From positions 1-49,461 of the forward strand of contig NZ_MECK01000335.1 in NCBI RefSeq assembly GCF_014596465.1: a stretch of DNA of 49,461 bases. Reading direction: 5' to 3'. A model generated the notes under the pieces. That model was not told the DNA's origin. It made no database searches and worked only from the letters and a program-made list of their open reading frames with translations. Source of the DNA: Streptomyces sp. CBMA123. Lineage in GTDB: Bacteria > Actinomycetota > Actinomycetes > Streptomycetales > Streptomycetaceae. Below are positions 26,945 through 37,754 of this stretch, piece after piece (within the stretch, counting starts at the first letter, position 1; every line of letters begins with the position of its first letter). The position numbers and the translations under genes are program-made.

Positions 26945-27508
26945 TCAGGCCTCCTCGCCGCCCTCACCCTCGCCCTCGCCGTCCTCGCCCTCGATCTCGT
27001 TCTGCAGGCCGAGGCGCTCGACGATCCACTGCTCGAAGCCGACCGCGGCCTGGGTCCAGTTCGCCGTGGTGGTGACGAAGTAGTCCAGGTTGACGCCGGT
27101 GCCGACGATCATCTGGGCCTCGCCGATCAGGCGGACCACGCCGTCCTCGTGGGTGTGGGTGTAGACCTTCGGCCAGAGGGTCTCGCGGTTCCACTCGTCG
27201 ATCAGGTCGAGGATCTCGCCCTTCTTCTCCAGCGGGTACGCGCGGTCGTAGAAGGCGCGCACCGCGAAGAGCTCCTTCTGCTCGCCGCGGAACATGTAGT
27301 AGACGCGGAAGCCCTCCCAGGGGGCGGTGAGGTCGCCCTCCTCGTCCACGACGTGCTTGAGCTGCATCTGGTCGAGCAGCTGGGTCACCAGGGCCTGGTC
27401 GGGGACGATGATCGGCGGAGGGCCGGCCGGCCGGCCGCCCTGGCCACCGGGCTGGCCGCCGCCCTGGGGCACGCCGAACGACGGGATGGACGACGGGTCG
27501 ATGCTCAT
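26945..27508 (-). CDS. YbjN domain-containing protein
   Basis: A 187-residue soluble protein. The Gly/Pro-rich N-terminus (about 1-35) is followed by a YbjN-like domain: DQMQLKHVVDEEGDLTAPWEGFRVYYMFRGEQKELFAVRA-type pattern, IDEWNRETLWPKVYTH and ANWTQAAVGFEQWIVERLG. YbjN folds resemble type III secretion chaperones; actinobacterial members may act as chaperone-like or stress proteins. It ends in an acidic Glu/Gly tail. GAGGA lies five bases before the ATG. The open frame upstream of this start is not coding. Confidence 0.85.
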   Translation of the reverse strand: MSIDPSSIPSFGVPQGGGQPGGQGGRPAGPPPIIVPDQALVTQLLDQMQLKHVVDEEGDLTAPWEGFRVYYMFRGEQKELFAVRAFYDRAYPLEKKGEILDLIDEWNRETLWPKVYTHTHEDGVVRLIGEAQMIVGTGVNLDYFVTTTANWTQAAVGFEQWIVERLGLQNEIEGEDGEGEGEGGEEA

Positions 27509-27866
27509 GGGGGTCCTCTTCCTCAGTGCACGTGGTGGCCGGCAATGAGAGGCCGCCCTTTCCACCTCCCATCCTGCCTCATTCAGGGCTCTGCTCACAG
27601 GGGCACCGAGGGGCGCGTCGATCTTCCTCCGGGGGCACGCGGAGGCCTCTGTCACGCACGGTGCGCGGGGTTCGGCCGACCGGGTGCGCGGGGTTCGGCC
27701 GACCGGTCGGGCACCGGGTGGGCGCGTGAGCCAAGTCACGCGCCCGGCGGCCGGGTTCGCCTGCCGTGCGGGCCGGATGCGGTTAGCGTGCGACGGAACT
27801 CGCCGGGAGCAAAGCCCGTTCGCCCCGGTCGAGTTGAGGTGATTTGGACCGAAGGGGGGAGCAGGG
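27509..27866. other. Divergent region YbjN gene / HTH gene, with 23-bp tandem repeat
   Basis: These 358 bases have no convincing gene. They hold two exact head-to-tail copies of a 23-bp sequence (27661-27683 and 27684-27706, beginning GTGCGCGGGGTTCGG). The region must also contain promoters for the two divergent genes, but I could not pick a clear -35/-10 pair. Confidence 0.5.
27661..27706 (+). repeat. Two perfect tandem copies of a 23-bp sequence
   Basis: Each unit begins GTGCGCGGGG and ends GACCGG. The copies are adjacent and identical and lie about 160 bases upstream of the XRE gene. It may be a recent slippage duplication. Confidence 0.85.
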
Positions 27867-28148
27867 ATGGAACGTACGGTGACCGGGGAGGGCGCCTCGC
27901 TCGGGGCGCTGCTGCGGAACATCCGGCTGGGCCGGGGGATGACGCAGGAGCAGTTGGGCGAGGCGTCGGGGCTGAGCGTGCGGTCGATCCGCGACCTGGA
28001 GCGGGGGGTGTCCTGCCCGCGGGTGTCCACCCTGCGGCTGCTCACCCAGACCTGGAGCCTGCCGGAGTCCCAGGGGGCCGAGCTGCACCGGCTGGCCCGC
28101 GCCTGGCGGGACCGCTCACGGCGGCAGCAGCGCGGAGCGGCGGGCTAG
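27867..28148 (+). CDS. Small XRE-type helix-turn-helix protein
   Basis: A 93-residue protein consisting almost wholly of an XRE (Cro/CI) helix-turn-helix: LGALLRNIRLGRGMTQEQLGEASGLSVRSIRDLERG (about 12-47). The sequence resembles the HTH found at the N-terminus of large actinobacterial AfsR/NB-ARC-like regulators, but here the protein ends soon after, with an Arg-rich tail. It may be a genuine small regulator or a remnant of a larger one. A weak purine-rich site (GGGGGGAGCAGGG) precedes the ATG. It converges on clpB. Confidence 0.7.
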   Translation: MERTVTGEGASLGALLRNIRLGRGMTQEQLGEASGLSVRSIRDLERGVSCPRVSTLRLLTQTWSLPESQGAELHRLARAWRDRSRRQQRGAAG

Positions 28149-28178
28149 GACACGGCGCGGGCCGCCCGGAGACGGTGC

Positions 28179-28212
28179 GGGCCGCCCCCTCGCGTGAGCG
28201 GGGAGGCGGCCC
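28179..28212 (-). terminator. clpB terminator hairpin
   Basis: GGGCCGCC (28179-28186) pairs with GGCGGCCC (28205-28212), extended inside by CCCC/GGGG and CGC/GCG with a bulge. It starts about 12 bases beyond the clpB stop, between convergent genes. Confidence 0.6.
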
Positions 28213-28224
28213 GGACGGCAGCGC

Positions 28225-30831
<2,607 letters not shown>

Positions 30832-30887
30832 TGCTGGGGGATCCTCCCTCGTCGTCTTTCAGTACTGCCACCTACAGCATGCACTAA

Positions 30888-30908
30888 GTTGAGTGTATTC
30901 CGCTCAAC
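30888..30908. promoter_or_regulatory. HAIR element (HspR operator) of clpB
   Basis: GTTGAGT-N7-GCTCAAC fits the HspR-associated inverted repeat CTTGAGT-N7-ACTCAAG closely; the symmetry extends to AAGTTGAG/CTCAACTT. It lies 57-77 bases upstream of the clpB start. TTGAGC within the downstream arm may be the -35, so HspR binding would block RNA polymerase. Confidence 0.8.
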
Positions 30909-31018
30909 TTTTGGCTGAAGGCTTCACCCCGGGGCTCGGATCGCCCTCGGGGCTCGGTCCGGGCCCGGGCCTTCCGCCCCGGGGCCGGGCCCCGGGCCTT
31001 CCGCCGCGGGGCCCGGTC

Positions 31019-31951
31019 TCAGGCCCTCCCCCGCGGGGACCGGCCGGGGCGGCGCCGGGTCAGCCCCAGCAGCTCCCGGGCCGGCCCGCCCGGCCGCTGC
31101 CCGGCCGGCCACACCGCCCGCAGCGGCCGCCGCAGATCCAGCTCCTCCACCAGCGGCACCTCGACCAGCCGCCGGGTGGCCAGCTCCTCCACCACCGCCA
31201 GCTCGCTCAGGCAGACCGGCCCCGCCCCGGTCATCGCCGCCGCCTTCAGCGCGGTCGACGACGCCAGCTCCATCCGGGGCCGCGCCGGGCCCCCGTACGG
31301 CGCCAGCGCCATCTCCAGCACCTCCCGGGTGCCCGAGCCCGGTTCGCGCAGCACCAGCGGGGTGCCCGCCAGCTCCGCCCCGGTCAGCGGGGTGCGGCGG
31401 CGCGCCCACCGGTGGCCGGGCGCCACCACGACCACCAGCCGGTCCGCCGCCACCACGACGCCGGACAGCCCCGGCGGGCTGGACGGGCCCTCGACGAAGC
31501 CGAGGTCGGCGTCCCCGGCCAGCACGTGCCCGGCGACCTCCGCCGAGTTCGCCGTCCGCAGCGTCACCGCCGTCCCCGGACTGGCCTCGGCGAGCGCCAG
31601 CAGCCAGCCCGGCATCAGGTACTCGGCGACGGTCAGACTGGCCACCACCCGCAGCTTGGCGTCCCGTCGCTCGCGCAGCGCGTCGATCCCGGCGTCCAGC
31701 GCCTGTGCCGCCTCCACCACCTGCCGGGCCCACTCGACCACCAGCCGGCCCGCCTCGGTCGGCCGGCTGCCCCGGGGCGAGCGCTCCAGCAGCGGGACGC
31801 CGATCTGCCGCTCCATGCCCTTGATCCGGGCGCTCGCGGTCGGCTGGCTCACCCCCAGCTCGGCCGCCGCCCGGCCGACGCTGCCGAGCCGGGCCACCGA
31901 GAGCAGCAGTTCCAGGGCGCCCAGTTCGGGGACGTGCGGGGAGAGGGGCAT
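31019..31951 (-). CDS. LysR-family transcriptional regulator
   Basis: A 310-residue LysR regulator. The N-terminal winged HTH (LELLLSVARLGSVGRAAAELGVSQPTASARIKGME, about 12-47) is followed by a substrate-binding domain beginning KLRVVASLTVAEYLMPGW. It is divergently transcribed from a TDT-family transporter gene across 70 bases containing a CTATG-N4-CATAG repeat, the standard layout for a LysR protein controlling its neighbour and itself. The co-inducer is unknown, possibly the transporter substrate. The coding end is Arg/Gly-rich. Confidence 0.93.
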   Translation of the reverse strand: MPLSPHVPELGALELLLSVARLGSVGRAAAELGVSQPTASARIKGMERQIGVPLLERSPRGSRPTEAGRLVVEWARQVVEAAQALDAGIDALRERRDAKLRVVASLTVAEYLMPGWLLALAEASPGTAVTLRTANSAEVAGHVLAGDADLGFVEGPSSPPGLSGVVVAADRLVVVVAPGHRWARRRTPLTGAELAGTPLVLREPGSGTREVLEMALAPYGGPARPRMELASSTALKAAAMTGAGPVCLSELAVVEELATRRLVEVPLVEELDLRRPLRAVWPAGQRPGGPARELLGLTRRRPGRSPRGRA

Positions 31952-31960
31952 AGGTTCAGG

Positions 31961-31974
31961 CTATGCCCTCATAG
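31961..31974. promoter_or_regulatory. LysR operator candidate, CTATG-N4-CATAG
   Basis: A perfect inverted repeat in the 70-base gap between the divergent LysR and transporter genes, 10 bases from the LysR start. LysR sites are typically interrupted dyads in this position. Binding is inferred. Confidence 0.5.
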
Positions 31975-32021
31975 GATCCGCGGCGCTACCGGAGGCCGGG
32001 CCGCTCGGCGAGGGTGGAACC

Positions 32022-33158
32022 ATGTCCACCTCGGCCGACGTCCGCCCGCTCACCCGCCCCGCCGCCCCCGCCGCTTCCGCCGCCGGCTCCCGGCTCTCCC
32101 GGCTCGACCTCGCCCAGCTCGGCCCCAACTGGTACGCCGCCGTGATGGGCACCGCGATCGTGGCCAACGGCGCCGCCGCCCTGCCGGTCCGGCTGCCCGG
32201 CCTGATCGGCTTCGGCGAGGTCATGTGGGCGCTCGGCGCGACCGCCCTGCTGGTGCTGGCCGGCGCCCGGCTGGTGCACCTCACCCGGCACCGCGAGGCG
32301 GCCCGGACCCAGCTGCTGGACAACCCGGCCACCGCCGTCTTCTACGGCTGCCCGCCGATGGCGCTGCTGGCCGTCGGGCTCGGCACCCTGCTGCTCGGCT
32401 CGCGGGTCATCGGCACCGGCCCGGCCGTCGCCGTCGACGCCGTGTTGTGGGGCGCCGGCACGCTGTACGCGCTGACCGTCGCGGCCGGCATCCCGTACCT
32501 GATGATCACCCGGCACCGGGTGTCCGCCCTGGAGGCCAACCCGACCTGGCTGCTGCCCGTGGTCGCCCCGCTGGTCGCCTCCGCCTGCGGCCCGGCCCTC
32601 GTCCCGCACCTGCCCGCCGGAACGCCCCAGCAGGCCATGCTGTACGGCTGCTGGGCGCTGTTCGGGATCGGCCTGCTGGCCACCCTGGTGCTGCTGCCGG
32701 TGGTGTTCACCGGGCTGTTCCACAGCAAGCTGTCCACCCTGGCGCTCACCCCCGCGCTGTTCCTGGTGCTCGGCCCGCTCGGCCAGTCCGTCACCGCGAT
32801 CCACCAGCTCGCCGACGCGGCCCGTCCGGTGCTGCCCGCGCTGGCGCCCGTCATGGTGCCGCTGGCCGAGCTGTACGGCGTCGCGGTGATCGGCGTCGCG
32901 ATGCTCTGGCTGGCCGTCGCGCTCGCCGCCAACCTGCGCGCCCGGCGGGCCGGGATGCCCTTCGCGATGACCTGGTGGGCGTACACCTTCCCGATCGGCA
33001 CCTGCGTCACCGGCGCCGCCGCGCTCGCCCGGCACACCGGCTTCGGCGGCTTCACCGCCCTGACCGTCGGGCTGTACCTGCTGCTGGGCACCGCCTGGGT
33101 GCTGGCGGCGGGCGGTACGGCCGCCGGGCTGCTGCGCGGGCGGCTGCTGGCGCGCTGA
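32022..33158 (+). CDS. TDT-family (TehA/SLAC1-like) membrane transporter
   Basis: A 378-residue membrane protein with about ten hydrophobic segments. LAQLGPNWYAAVMGTAIVANGAA near residue 30 matches the GPxWFxxVMGTG-type start of the telluride-resistance/dicarboxylate (TDT) family, and MPFAMTWWAYTFPIGTCVTG near residue 315 is the second family block. Members carry sulfite, malate or other anions. Its control by the divergent LysR protein (a CysB-like arrangement) would suit sulfite efflux, but this is inference. The ATG is at 32022 with AGGGTGG upstream. Confidence 0.88.
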   Translation: MSTSADVRPLTRPAAPAASAAGSRLSRLDLAQLGPNWYAAVMGTAIVANGAAALPVRLPGLIGFGEVMWALGATALLVLAGARLVHLTRHREAARTQLLDNPATAVFYGCPPMALLAVGLGTLLLGSRVIGTGPAVAVDAVLWGAGTLYALTVAAGIPYLMITRHRVSALEANPTWLLPVVAPLVASACGPALVPHLPAGTPQQAMLYGCWALFGIGLLATLVLLPVVFTGLFHSKLSTLALTPALFLVLGPLGQSVTAIHQLADAARPVLPALAPVMVPLAELYGVAVIGVAMLWLAVALAANLRARRAGMPFAMTWWAYTFPIGTCVTGAAALARHTGFGGFTALTVGLYLLLGTAWVLAAGGTAAGLLRGRLLAR

Positions 33159-33827
33159 ACCGCCCGGCCGGCGGCCCGCGGAACCGCCCGGCCGCCGGTG
33201 GGCTGAGCTGCGCGTCGTGCCGTTCGGCGGGTCCCCGCCGCTCACGAGCACGCCGCCGTTGCAGGAACGCGCACCTACAGGATGACGGTGCACAGCCAAC
33301 CGCCGTCCGCAGCCCCACCCCCCGCTGGCCTAGGCCTTTACCGGAATCCCGGCCCCCGCCCCCGCCCCCGCGCCCACTCCGGGATGCAGATAGTTGCAAT
33401 TGCGCGAACCTGCACTCGGGCGGCACTTGTCCACCGGCCGTCACGCTGTGAGGGTGGAGGCACGCCAGGTCGTCCGGGCACCGCAGCCCGATGTGGCGAC
33501 TTGCTCTTCAGAACTGACCACGGGGGCGACGTTCCGTACCCGTGGAACGGGGGGGAAGAGCCCCGGCCGGGATCCATGTGTGGTGATGGAGCCCGGACCG
33601 GAGCCGGCGAGGCGTTGCTGCTCCGCCTCGCCGGAAGCGCCTTGGCACTGGCGTGCTGATGGCGGCCCCCGGGAGCCCGTGTGCGACGGCACCCGGACCC
33701 GGGGGCCCGCCGTCCGACCGGTAGCGTGAGACGCCCGGCCACCGGTCCCCGCGGACCGCGCACCCCGACGGCGCGCCTACCGGCGGGGAGACAACAGGGG
33801 AGAGGCGTCCGGCAGGGAGAGTACGAC
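33159..33827. other. 669-base gap upstream of the regulator array
   Basis: I see no convincing gene. The first 100 bases repeat GAACCGCCCGGCCG. Around 33385-33405 there is an A/T-richer spot with GCAATTGC, which could be part of a promoter. A perfect GCAC-TGGC-GTGC dyad lies at 33645-33656, and TAGCGT near 33722-33727 is a weak -10 before the first regulator gene. Frames here are Gly/Arg/Pro-rich with poor codon bias. Confidence 0.45.
33645..33656. promoter_or_regulatory. GCAC-TGGC-GTGC dyad upstream of the regulator array
   Basis: A perfect 4+4 inverted repeat about 170 bases upstream of the first array gene. It is a possible operator; the evidence is symmetry and position alone. Confidence 0.2.
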
Positions 33828-34823
33828 GTGACGGCGGAACCGGCGGTCGCGCCGCACCAGGCGGTACCCGAGGGCGAGGAACCCGACGAGGCCGCCCGAC
33901 AGCTCTACCTGGCGATCATCGCCGAAGGCGGCCGCATCCCGTTCGCCGACATCACCGACACCGAGCGGACCGCGCTCCGCCAACTCCTCGACATCGGCCT
34001 GCTCATGGCCAACCGGATGGACCGCTGCTACACCGCCGTCAGCCCGCGGTCCGTCAGCGACCGTCTCGGCTCCGAACTCCGCAGCGAGGCCACCCGGCTG
34101 CTGGTCCGCGCCGAGAACCTCCCCGGCGCCCTCGACGGCCTCACCCGCGCCTACGACGCGATGCCCCGCCCGTCCGGCCGCGCCGGCGGCGCCGTCTACG
34201 TCGAGGGGCACGTCCACATCCGCCAGCGGATCTCCCAACTGGTCTCCGACTGCCGCTCCGAGGTCCTCACCGCCCAACCCGGCCACCGCCCCGCCGACAC
34301 CCTGCAGATCGCCCTCGCCCAGGACGTCCAGCTCCTCCAGCGCGGCTGCTCGCTGCGCACCATCTACCAGCCGGTCGCGTTCGCCGAACCGCCCGCCATC
34401 GCCTACGCCGAGGAGGTCACCCGGCACGGCTCGCAGATCCGGGTCCTCGACGAGCCCTTCCAGCGGCTGATCGTCTTCGACCGCAGCGTCGCCGTCATCT
34501 CCGCCAACGACGACAACAGCACCGCCGCGTTCATCAGCGACCCGGCCTCCCTCGCCTTCCTGATCGGCGGCTTCGAACGCGACTGGGCCCGCGCCGACAC
34601 CGCCGAAGCCGCCGCCGCCCTCGGCCACGGCCCCGCCCGCACCATCCCCGACCGGGTCGGCCGCCTGCTCGCCCGAGGCCTCACCCAGCGCGCCGTCGCC
34701 ACCCGCCTCGGCCTCAGCGAACGCACCGTCGCCGGCCACATCTCCCGCCTCCGCGACCGCTACGGCGCCCAGACCCTCTTCCAGCTCGGCTGGCTGATGA
34801 GAGGTGACCGCGATGACCGATGA
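33828..34823 (+). CDS. LuxR-type regulator, paralogue 1 of tandem array
   Basis: A 331-residue regulator. Three parts are visible: an N-terminal winged-helix-like segment (ARQLYLAIIAEGGRIPFADITD.., about 20-70), a central TrmB/PLD-like sensor region with RTIYQPVAF and IRVLDEPFQRLIVFDRSVAVI (about 170-235), and a C-terminal GerE HTH (LLARGLTQRAVATRLGLSERTVAGH) ending in LFQLGWLMRG. There is no receiver domain, so it is not a response regulator. The GTG start has GGGAG eight bases upstream. It is first of five co-directional paralogues. The signal is unknown; the central region is the likely ligand site. Confidence 0.85.
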   Translation: MTAEPAVAPHQAVPEGEEPDEAARQLYLAIIAEGGRIPFADITDTERTALRQLLDIGLLMANRMDRCYTAVSPRSVSDRLGSELRSEATRLLVRAENLPGALDGLTRAYDAMPRPSGRAGGAVYVEGHVHIRQRISQLVSDCRSEVLTAQPGHRPADTLQIALAQDVQLLQRGCSLRTIYQPVAFAEPPAIAYAEEVTRHGSQIRVLDEPFQRLIVFDRSVAVISANDDNSTAAFISDPASLAFLIGGFERDWARADTAEAAAALGHGPARTIPDRVGRLLARGLTQRAVATRLGLSERTVAGHISRLRDRYGAQTLFQLGWLMRGDRDDR

Positions 34824-35844
34824 ACCCGGCCCGGCCGAGCGCGACCTCTACCTCGCCGCCGTCCGCGGCGGAGGCCGACTGCGCCCCGAGGACCTCGCAC
34901 CCGCCGACCGGCCCACCGTCGCCGCCCTCGTCGCCCGAGGCCTCCTCACCCCCACCGCCACCGGCTACACCGCCGCCAACCCGCGCGCCCTCGGCGACCG
35001 CCTCGGCGCCGAACTCCGGCTGCGAGCAACCCGTTTGCTCGTGCACGCCGAACGGCTCCCGGGAACCCTGCGGCCGCTCTCCCACGCCTACGAGGCGCTC
35101 CACCGGTCGGCCGGCCCGGGGGGTGGGGTGCTCGACGCCCGATCCGTCCCCGCCCGATCCGTCCCCGCCGGGTCCGTCGAAGCCGGATCCGTTCCCGTCG
35201 CATCCGTTCCCGCCGGGGCCGTCGACGCCACCCGACTCGACGGCTTCGCCGCCATCCGCCGGCGCGTCGCCGAACTCCTCGCCGGCTGCGAGGAGGAGTT
35301 CCTCTCCGCCCAACCCGGCCCCCGCCCCGCCGAACTCCTCCAAGTGACGCTCGGCCAGGACCTCTCCCTGCTCCGGCGCGGCTGCACGATGCGCACCCTG
35401 TACCAGCCCGCCACCCTCGACGACCCCGCCGTACTGCACCAGATCGGCCTCCGCAGCCGCCAGGGCGCCCAGACCCGGGTACTCGCCGAACCCTACGAGC
35501 GGATGCTGGTCTTCGACCGCTCGGTGGCCGTCATCCCCGCCGCCGAGGACCGCGACTGCGTCGCCGTCCTCACCGACCCCGCCACCGTCGCCCACCTGGT
35601 CGCCCACTTCGACCGCGACTGGGCCCGCGCCACCCCCGCCGACCGCCACCTCGGCGTCCCCCACCCCACCACCGTCCGCATCGGCCGCCTGCTCGCCCGC
35701 GGCCTCACCCAACGCGCCGTCGCCACCCGCCTCGGCCTCAGCGAACGCACCGTCGCCGCCCACCTCGCCCGCCTCCGCGACCGCTACGGCGCCCAGACCC
35801 TCTTCCACCTCGGCTGGCAGATGCGCGGAGAACGCCATGGCTGA
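34813..35844 (+). CDS. LuxR-type regulator, paralogue 2 of tandem array (with repeat insertion)
   Basis: A 343-residue paralogue with the same layout: ERDLYLAAVRGGGRL at the N-terminus, MRTLYQPATL and TRVLAEPYERMLVFDRSVAVIPA in the middle, and the GerE HTH with LSERTVAAHLARLRDRYGAQTLFHLGWQMRG at the end. ATG 34813 overlaps paralogue 1 by 11 bases and follows AGAGGTGA; a GTG at 34804 is possible. A short linker is expanded by six 15-base repeats (35134-35229), which makes this member longer than paralogues 3-5. It is probably translationally coupled to its neighbours. Confidence 0.85.
   Translation: MTDEPGPAERDLYLAAVRGGGRLRPEDLAPADRPTVAALVARGLLTPTATGYTAANPRALGDRLGAELRLRATRLLVHAERLPGTLRPLSHAYEALHRSAGPGGGVLDARSVPARSVPAGSVEAGSVPVASVPAGAVDATRLDGFAAIRRRVAELLAGCEEEFLSAQPGPRPAELLQVTLGQDLSLLRRGCTMRTLYQPATLDDPAVLHQIGLRSRQGAQTRVLAEPYERMLVFDRSVAVIPAAEDRDCVAVLTDPATVAHLVAHFDRDWARATPADRHLGVPHPTTVRIGRLLARGLTQRAVATRLGLSERTVAAHLARLRDRYGAQTLFHLGWQMRGERHG
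35134..35229 (+). repeat. 15-base coding minisatellite inside paralogue 2
   Basis: About six 15-base units encode pentapeptides of the type xA[R/G]SV (for example ARSVP, AGSVE, AGSVP, then more degenerate). They lie between the winged-helix part and the central domain. The other paralogues lack them, so this is a slippage expansion in a tolerant linker. Confidence 0.85.
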
Positions 35845-36799
35845 CCCCGCCACCCTCCCCGACCCCGCCGCCCGCACCCTCTACCTCGCCATCGTCCGCG
35901 AGGGCGGCCGCATCCGCGCCGCCGACGTCGACCCGGCGGATCGGGAGGCGCTCGACCGGTTGGTCGAAGTCGGCCTGCTGGTAGCACAGTTGCAGGACGC
36001 CTCGTACAGCGTGGTGGACCCGCGGGTGGCCACCGAGCGGATCGGCACCGCGATCCGGCAGCAGAGTGCCCGACTGCTCGCGAAGGCCGAACAACTCCCC
36101 GCACTCATGGGCGAACTCGCCCGGGCATACGACGCGAGCCCGAAACGCCAGAGCGACTCGACCGGCGTGCGGTACATCACCGGGAAGGAGCGGATCCGGC
36201 ACGAGATCGAGCGACTCAGCCAGGAGTACCCCTGCGACGGCATGGCCGCCCAACCCGGCGGCCCCCGCCCCGTCGCCGAGCTGGCGGACTCGCTGGAACG
36301 CGCCCGCCGCTTCCACGGCCGCGGCGGCACCGTGCGCTCCCTCTACGAGCTCTCGGCCAAGTACGACCCGCCCACCGTACGGTTCGCCGCCCAGGTCGCC
36401 CCTCTCGGCTCCACCACCCGCGTCCTCGCCGTACCGTTCAAGCGCTTCCTGGTCTTCGAACGCGCCATCGCCGTCATCCCCGCCGCCGCCGACTACACCA
36501 GCGCCGCCGTGGTCGACGACCCGGCGATGGTCGCCTTCGCGGCCGACACCTTCGAGACGCTCTGGCAGCAGGCCGACGGAGTCAACTGGGCGGCCCTGGA
36601 GGAAAATTCCGCCGAATCCGCCATCCATGAACAGGTCGGCGCCCTCCTCGCCCAGGGCTTCACCCAGCGGTCGATCGCCACCCGCCTCGGCCTCAGCGAA
36701 CGCACCGTCGCCGGCCACATCGCCCGCCTGCGCGAGTCGTACGACGCGGAGACCCTGTTCCAACTCGGCTGGCAGATGCGGGGAGCCCGCGATGTCTGA
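35837..36799 (+). CDS. LuxR-type regulator, paralogue 3 of tandem array
   Basis: A 320-residue paralogue. N-terminus ARTLYLAIVREGGRIRAADVDPADREAL; centre VRSLYELSAKYDPPTVRFAAQV and TRVLAVPFKRFLVFERAIAVIPA; the HTH reads LLAQGFTQRSIATRLGLSERTVAGHIARLRESYDAETLFQLGWQMRG. The ATG overlaps paralogue 2 by eight bases, with GGAG upstream. Its last 126 bases differ from those of paralogue 4 at a single position, although the rest of the genes has diverged, which points to recent duplication or gene conversion. In the usual FDR motif of the central domain it has FER. Confidence 0.85.
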   Translation: MADPATLPDPAARTLYLAIVREGGRIRAADVDPADREALDRLVEVGLLVAQLQDASYSVVDPRVATERIGTAIRQQSARLLAKAEQLPALMGELARAYDASPKRQSDSTGVRYITGKERIRHEIERLSQEYPCDGMAAQPGGPRPVAELADSLERARRFHGRGGTVRSLYELSAKYDPPTVRFAAQVAPLGSTTRVLAVPFKRFLVFERAIAVIPAAADYTSAAVVDDPAMVAFAADTFETLWQQADGVNWAALEENSAESAIHEQVGALLAQGFTQRSIATRLGLSERTVAGHIARLRESYDAETLFQLGWQMRGARDV

Positions 36800-37754
36800 G
36801 CCGGTACTCGACCTGTCGGACGCGGCCCGCGAGCTCTATCGCACGATCCTGCGGGACGGCGGCCGGATGCGGATCGCCGACATCCCGGCCGAGGTCGCCG
36901 GGACCGTTCAAACCCTCCTGGAAACCGGCCTGTTGAGGCCGTATATCTCGGACGGAGTACTCACCGCGGTCAACCCGCGCTCGGTCACGGCCCGGATCGC
37001 GGCGGACCTGCGGACGGCCGGAACCCGCCTGCTGGTCCAGGCGGAGGAGGTACCCGCCCTCCTCGACGACCTCACCGCCGCCTACGACGGCGCCCCGCGA
37101 CGCCATGACCACACCGGTGGCACCCGGATCGTCGAGGGGTTCGCGAACGTCCGGCACCGGGTCTCCCAACTCACCGCCGAACTGGGCAACGAGGCACTGT
37201 CCCTGCGTCCGGGCGGCGCCCGACCGGCGGAAGCCGCGGACGACATCGTGGAGCACGCCCGCCGCTACCGGGAGGCGGGTGGCACCTTGCGCACGATCTA
37301 CGAGGTCGCGGCCCGCCTCGACGGCCCCACGGTCCGGATGGCCGCGCGGATGACGGAGCTCGGCTGCCACATCCGGGTCCTGCCCGTGCCGTTCAGGCAG
37401 CTGATGATCCTCGACCGGACCGTCGCGGTGATCCCCGCCGGGCCGGACGACAGCAGTGCGGCCTTCGTCGAGGACCCGGCCGTGGTCGACTTCCTGGTAC
37501 GGGACTTCGAGACTCACTGGCAGCAGGCTGACGGCGTGAACTGGACGGCTCTCGCCGACGGCTCCGCCGAGTCCGCCACCCACGAACAGGTCGGCCGCCT
37601 CCTCGCCCGAGGCCTCACCCAGCGCGCCATCGCCACCCGCCTCGGCCTCAGCGAACGCACCGTCGCCGGCCACATCGCCCGCCTGCGCGAGTCGTACGAC
37701 GCGGAGACCCTGTTCCAGCTCGGCTGGCAGATGCGGGGAGCCCGCGATGTCTGA
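36792..37754 (+). CDS. LuxR-type regulator, paralogue 4 of tandem array
   Basis: A 320-residue paralogue. N-terminus ARELYRTILRDGGRMRIADI; centre LRTIYEVAARLDGPTVRMAARM and IRVLPVPFRQLMILDRTVAVIPA; C-terminal GerE HTH LLARGLTQRAIATRLGLSERTVAGH followed by the same ending as paralogue 3. ATG 36792 overlaps paralogue 3 by eight bases in GATGTCTGA, and exactly the same junction is repeated at its own 3' end. A long in-frame extension upstream is the shadow of paralogue 3. The conserved DGVNW segment before the HTH is shared with paralogue 3. Confidence 0.85.
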   Translation: MSEPVLDLSDAARELYRTILRDGGRMRIADIPAEVAGTVQTLLETGLLRPYISDGVLTAVNPRSVTARIAADLRTAGTRLLVQAEEVPALLDDLTAAYDGAPRRHDHTGGTRIVEGFANVRHRVSQLTAELGNEALSLRPGGARPAEAADDIVEHARRYREAGGTLRTIYEVAARLDGPTVRMAARMTELGCHIRVLPVPFRQLMILDRTVAVIPAGPDDSSAAFVEDPAVVDFLVRDFETHWQQADGVNWTALADGSAESATHEQVGRLLARGLTQRAIATRLGLSERTVAGHIARLRESYDAETLFQLGWQMRGARDV

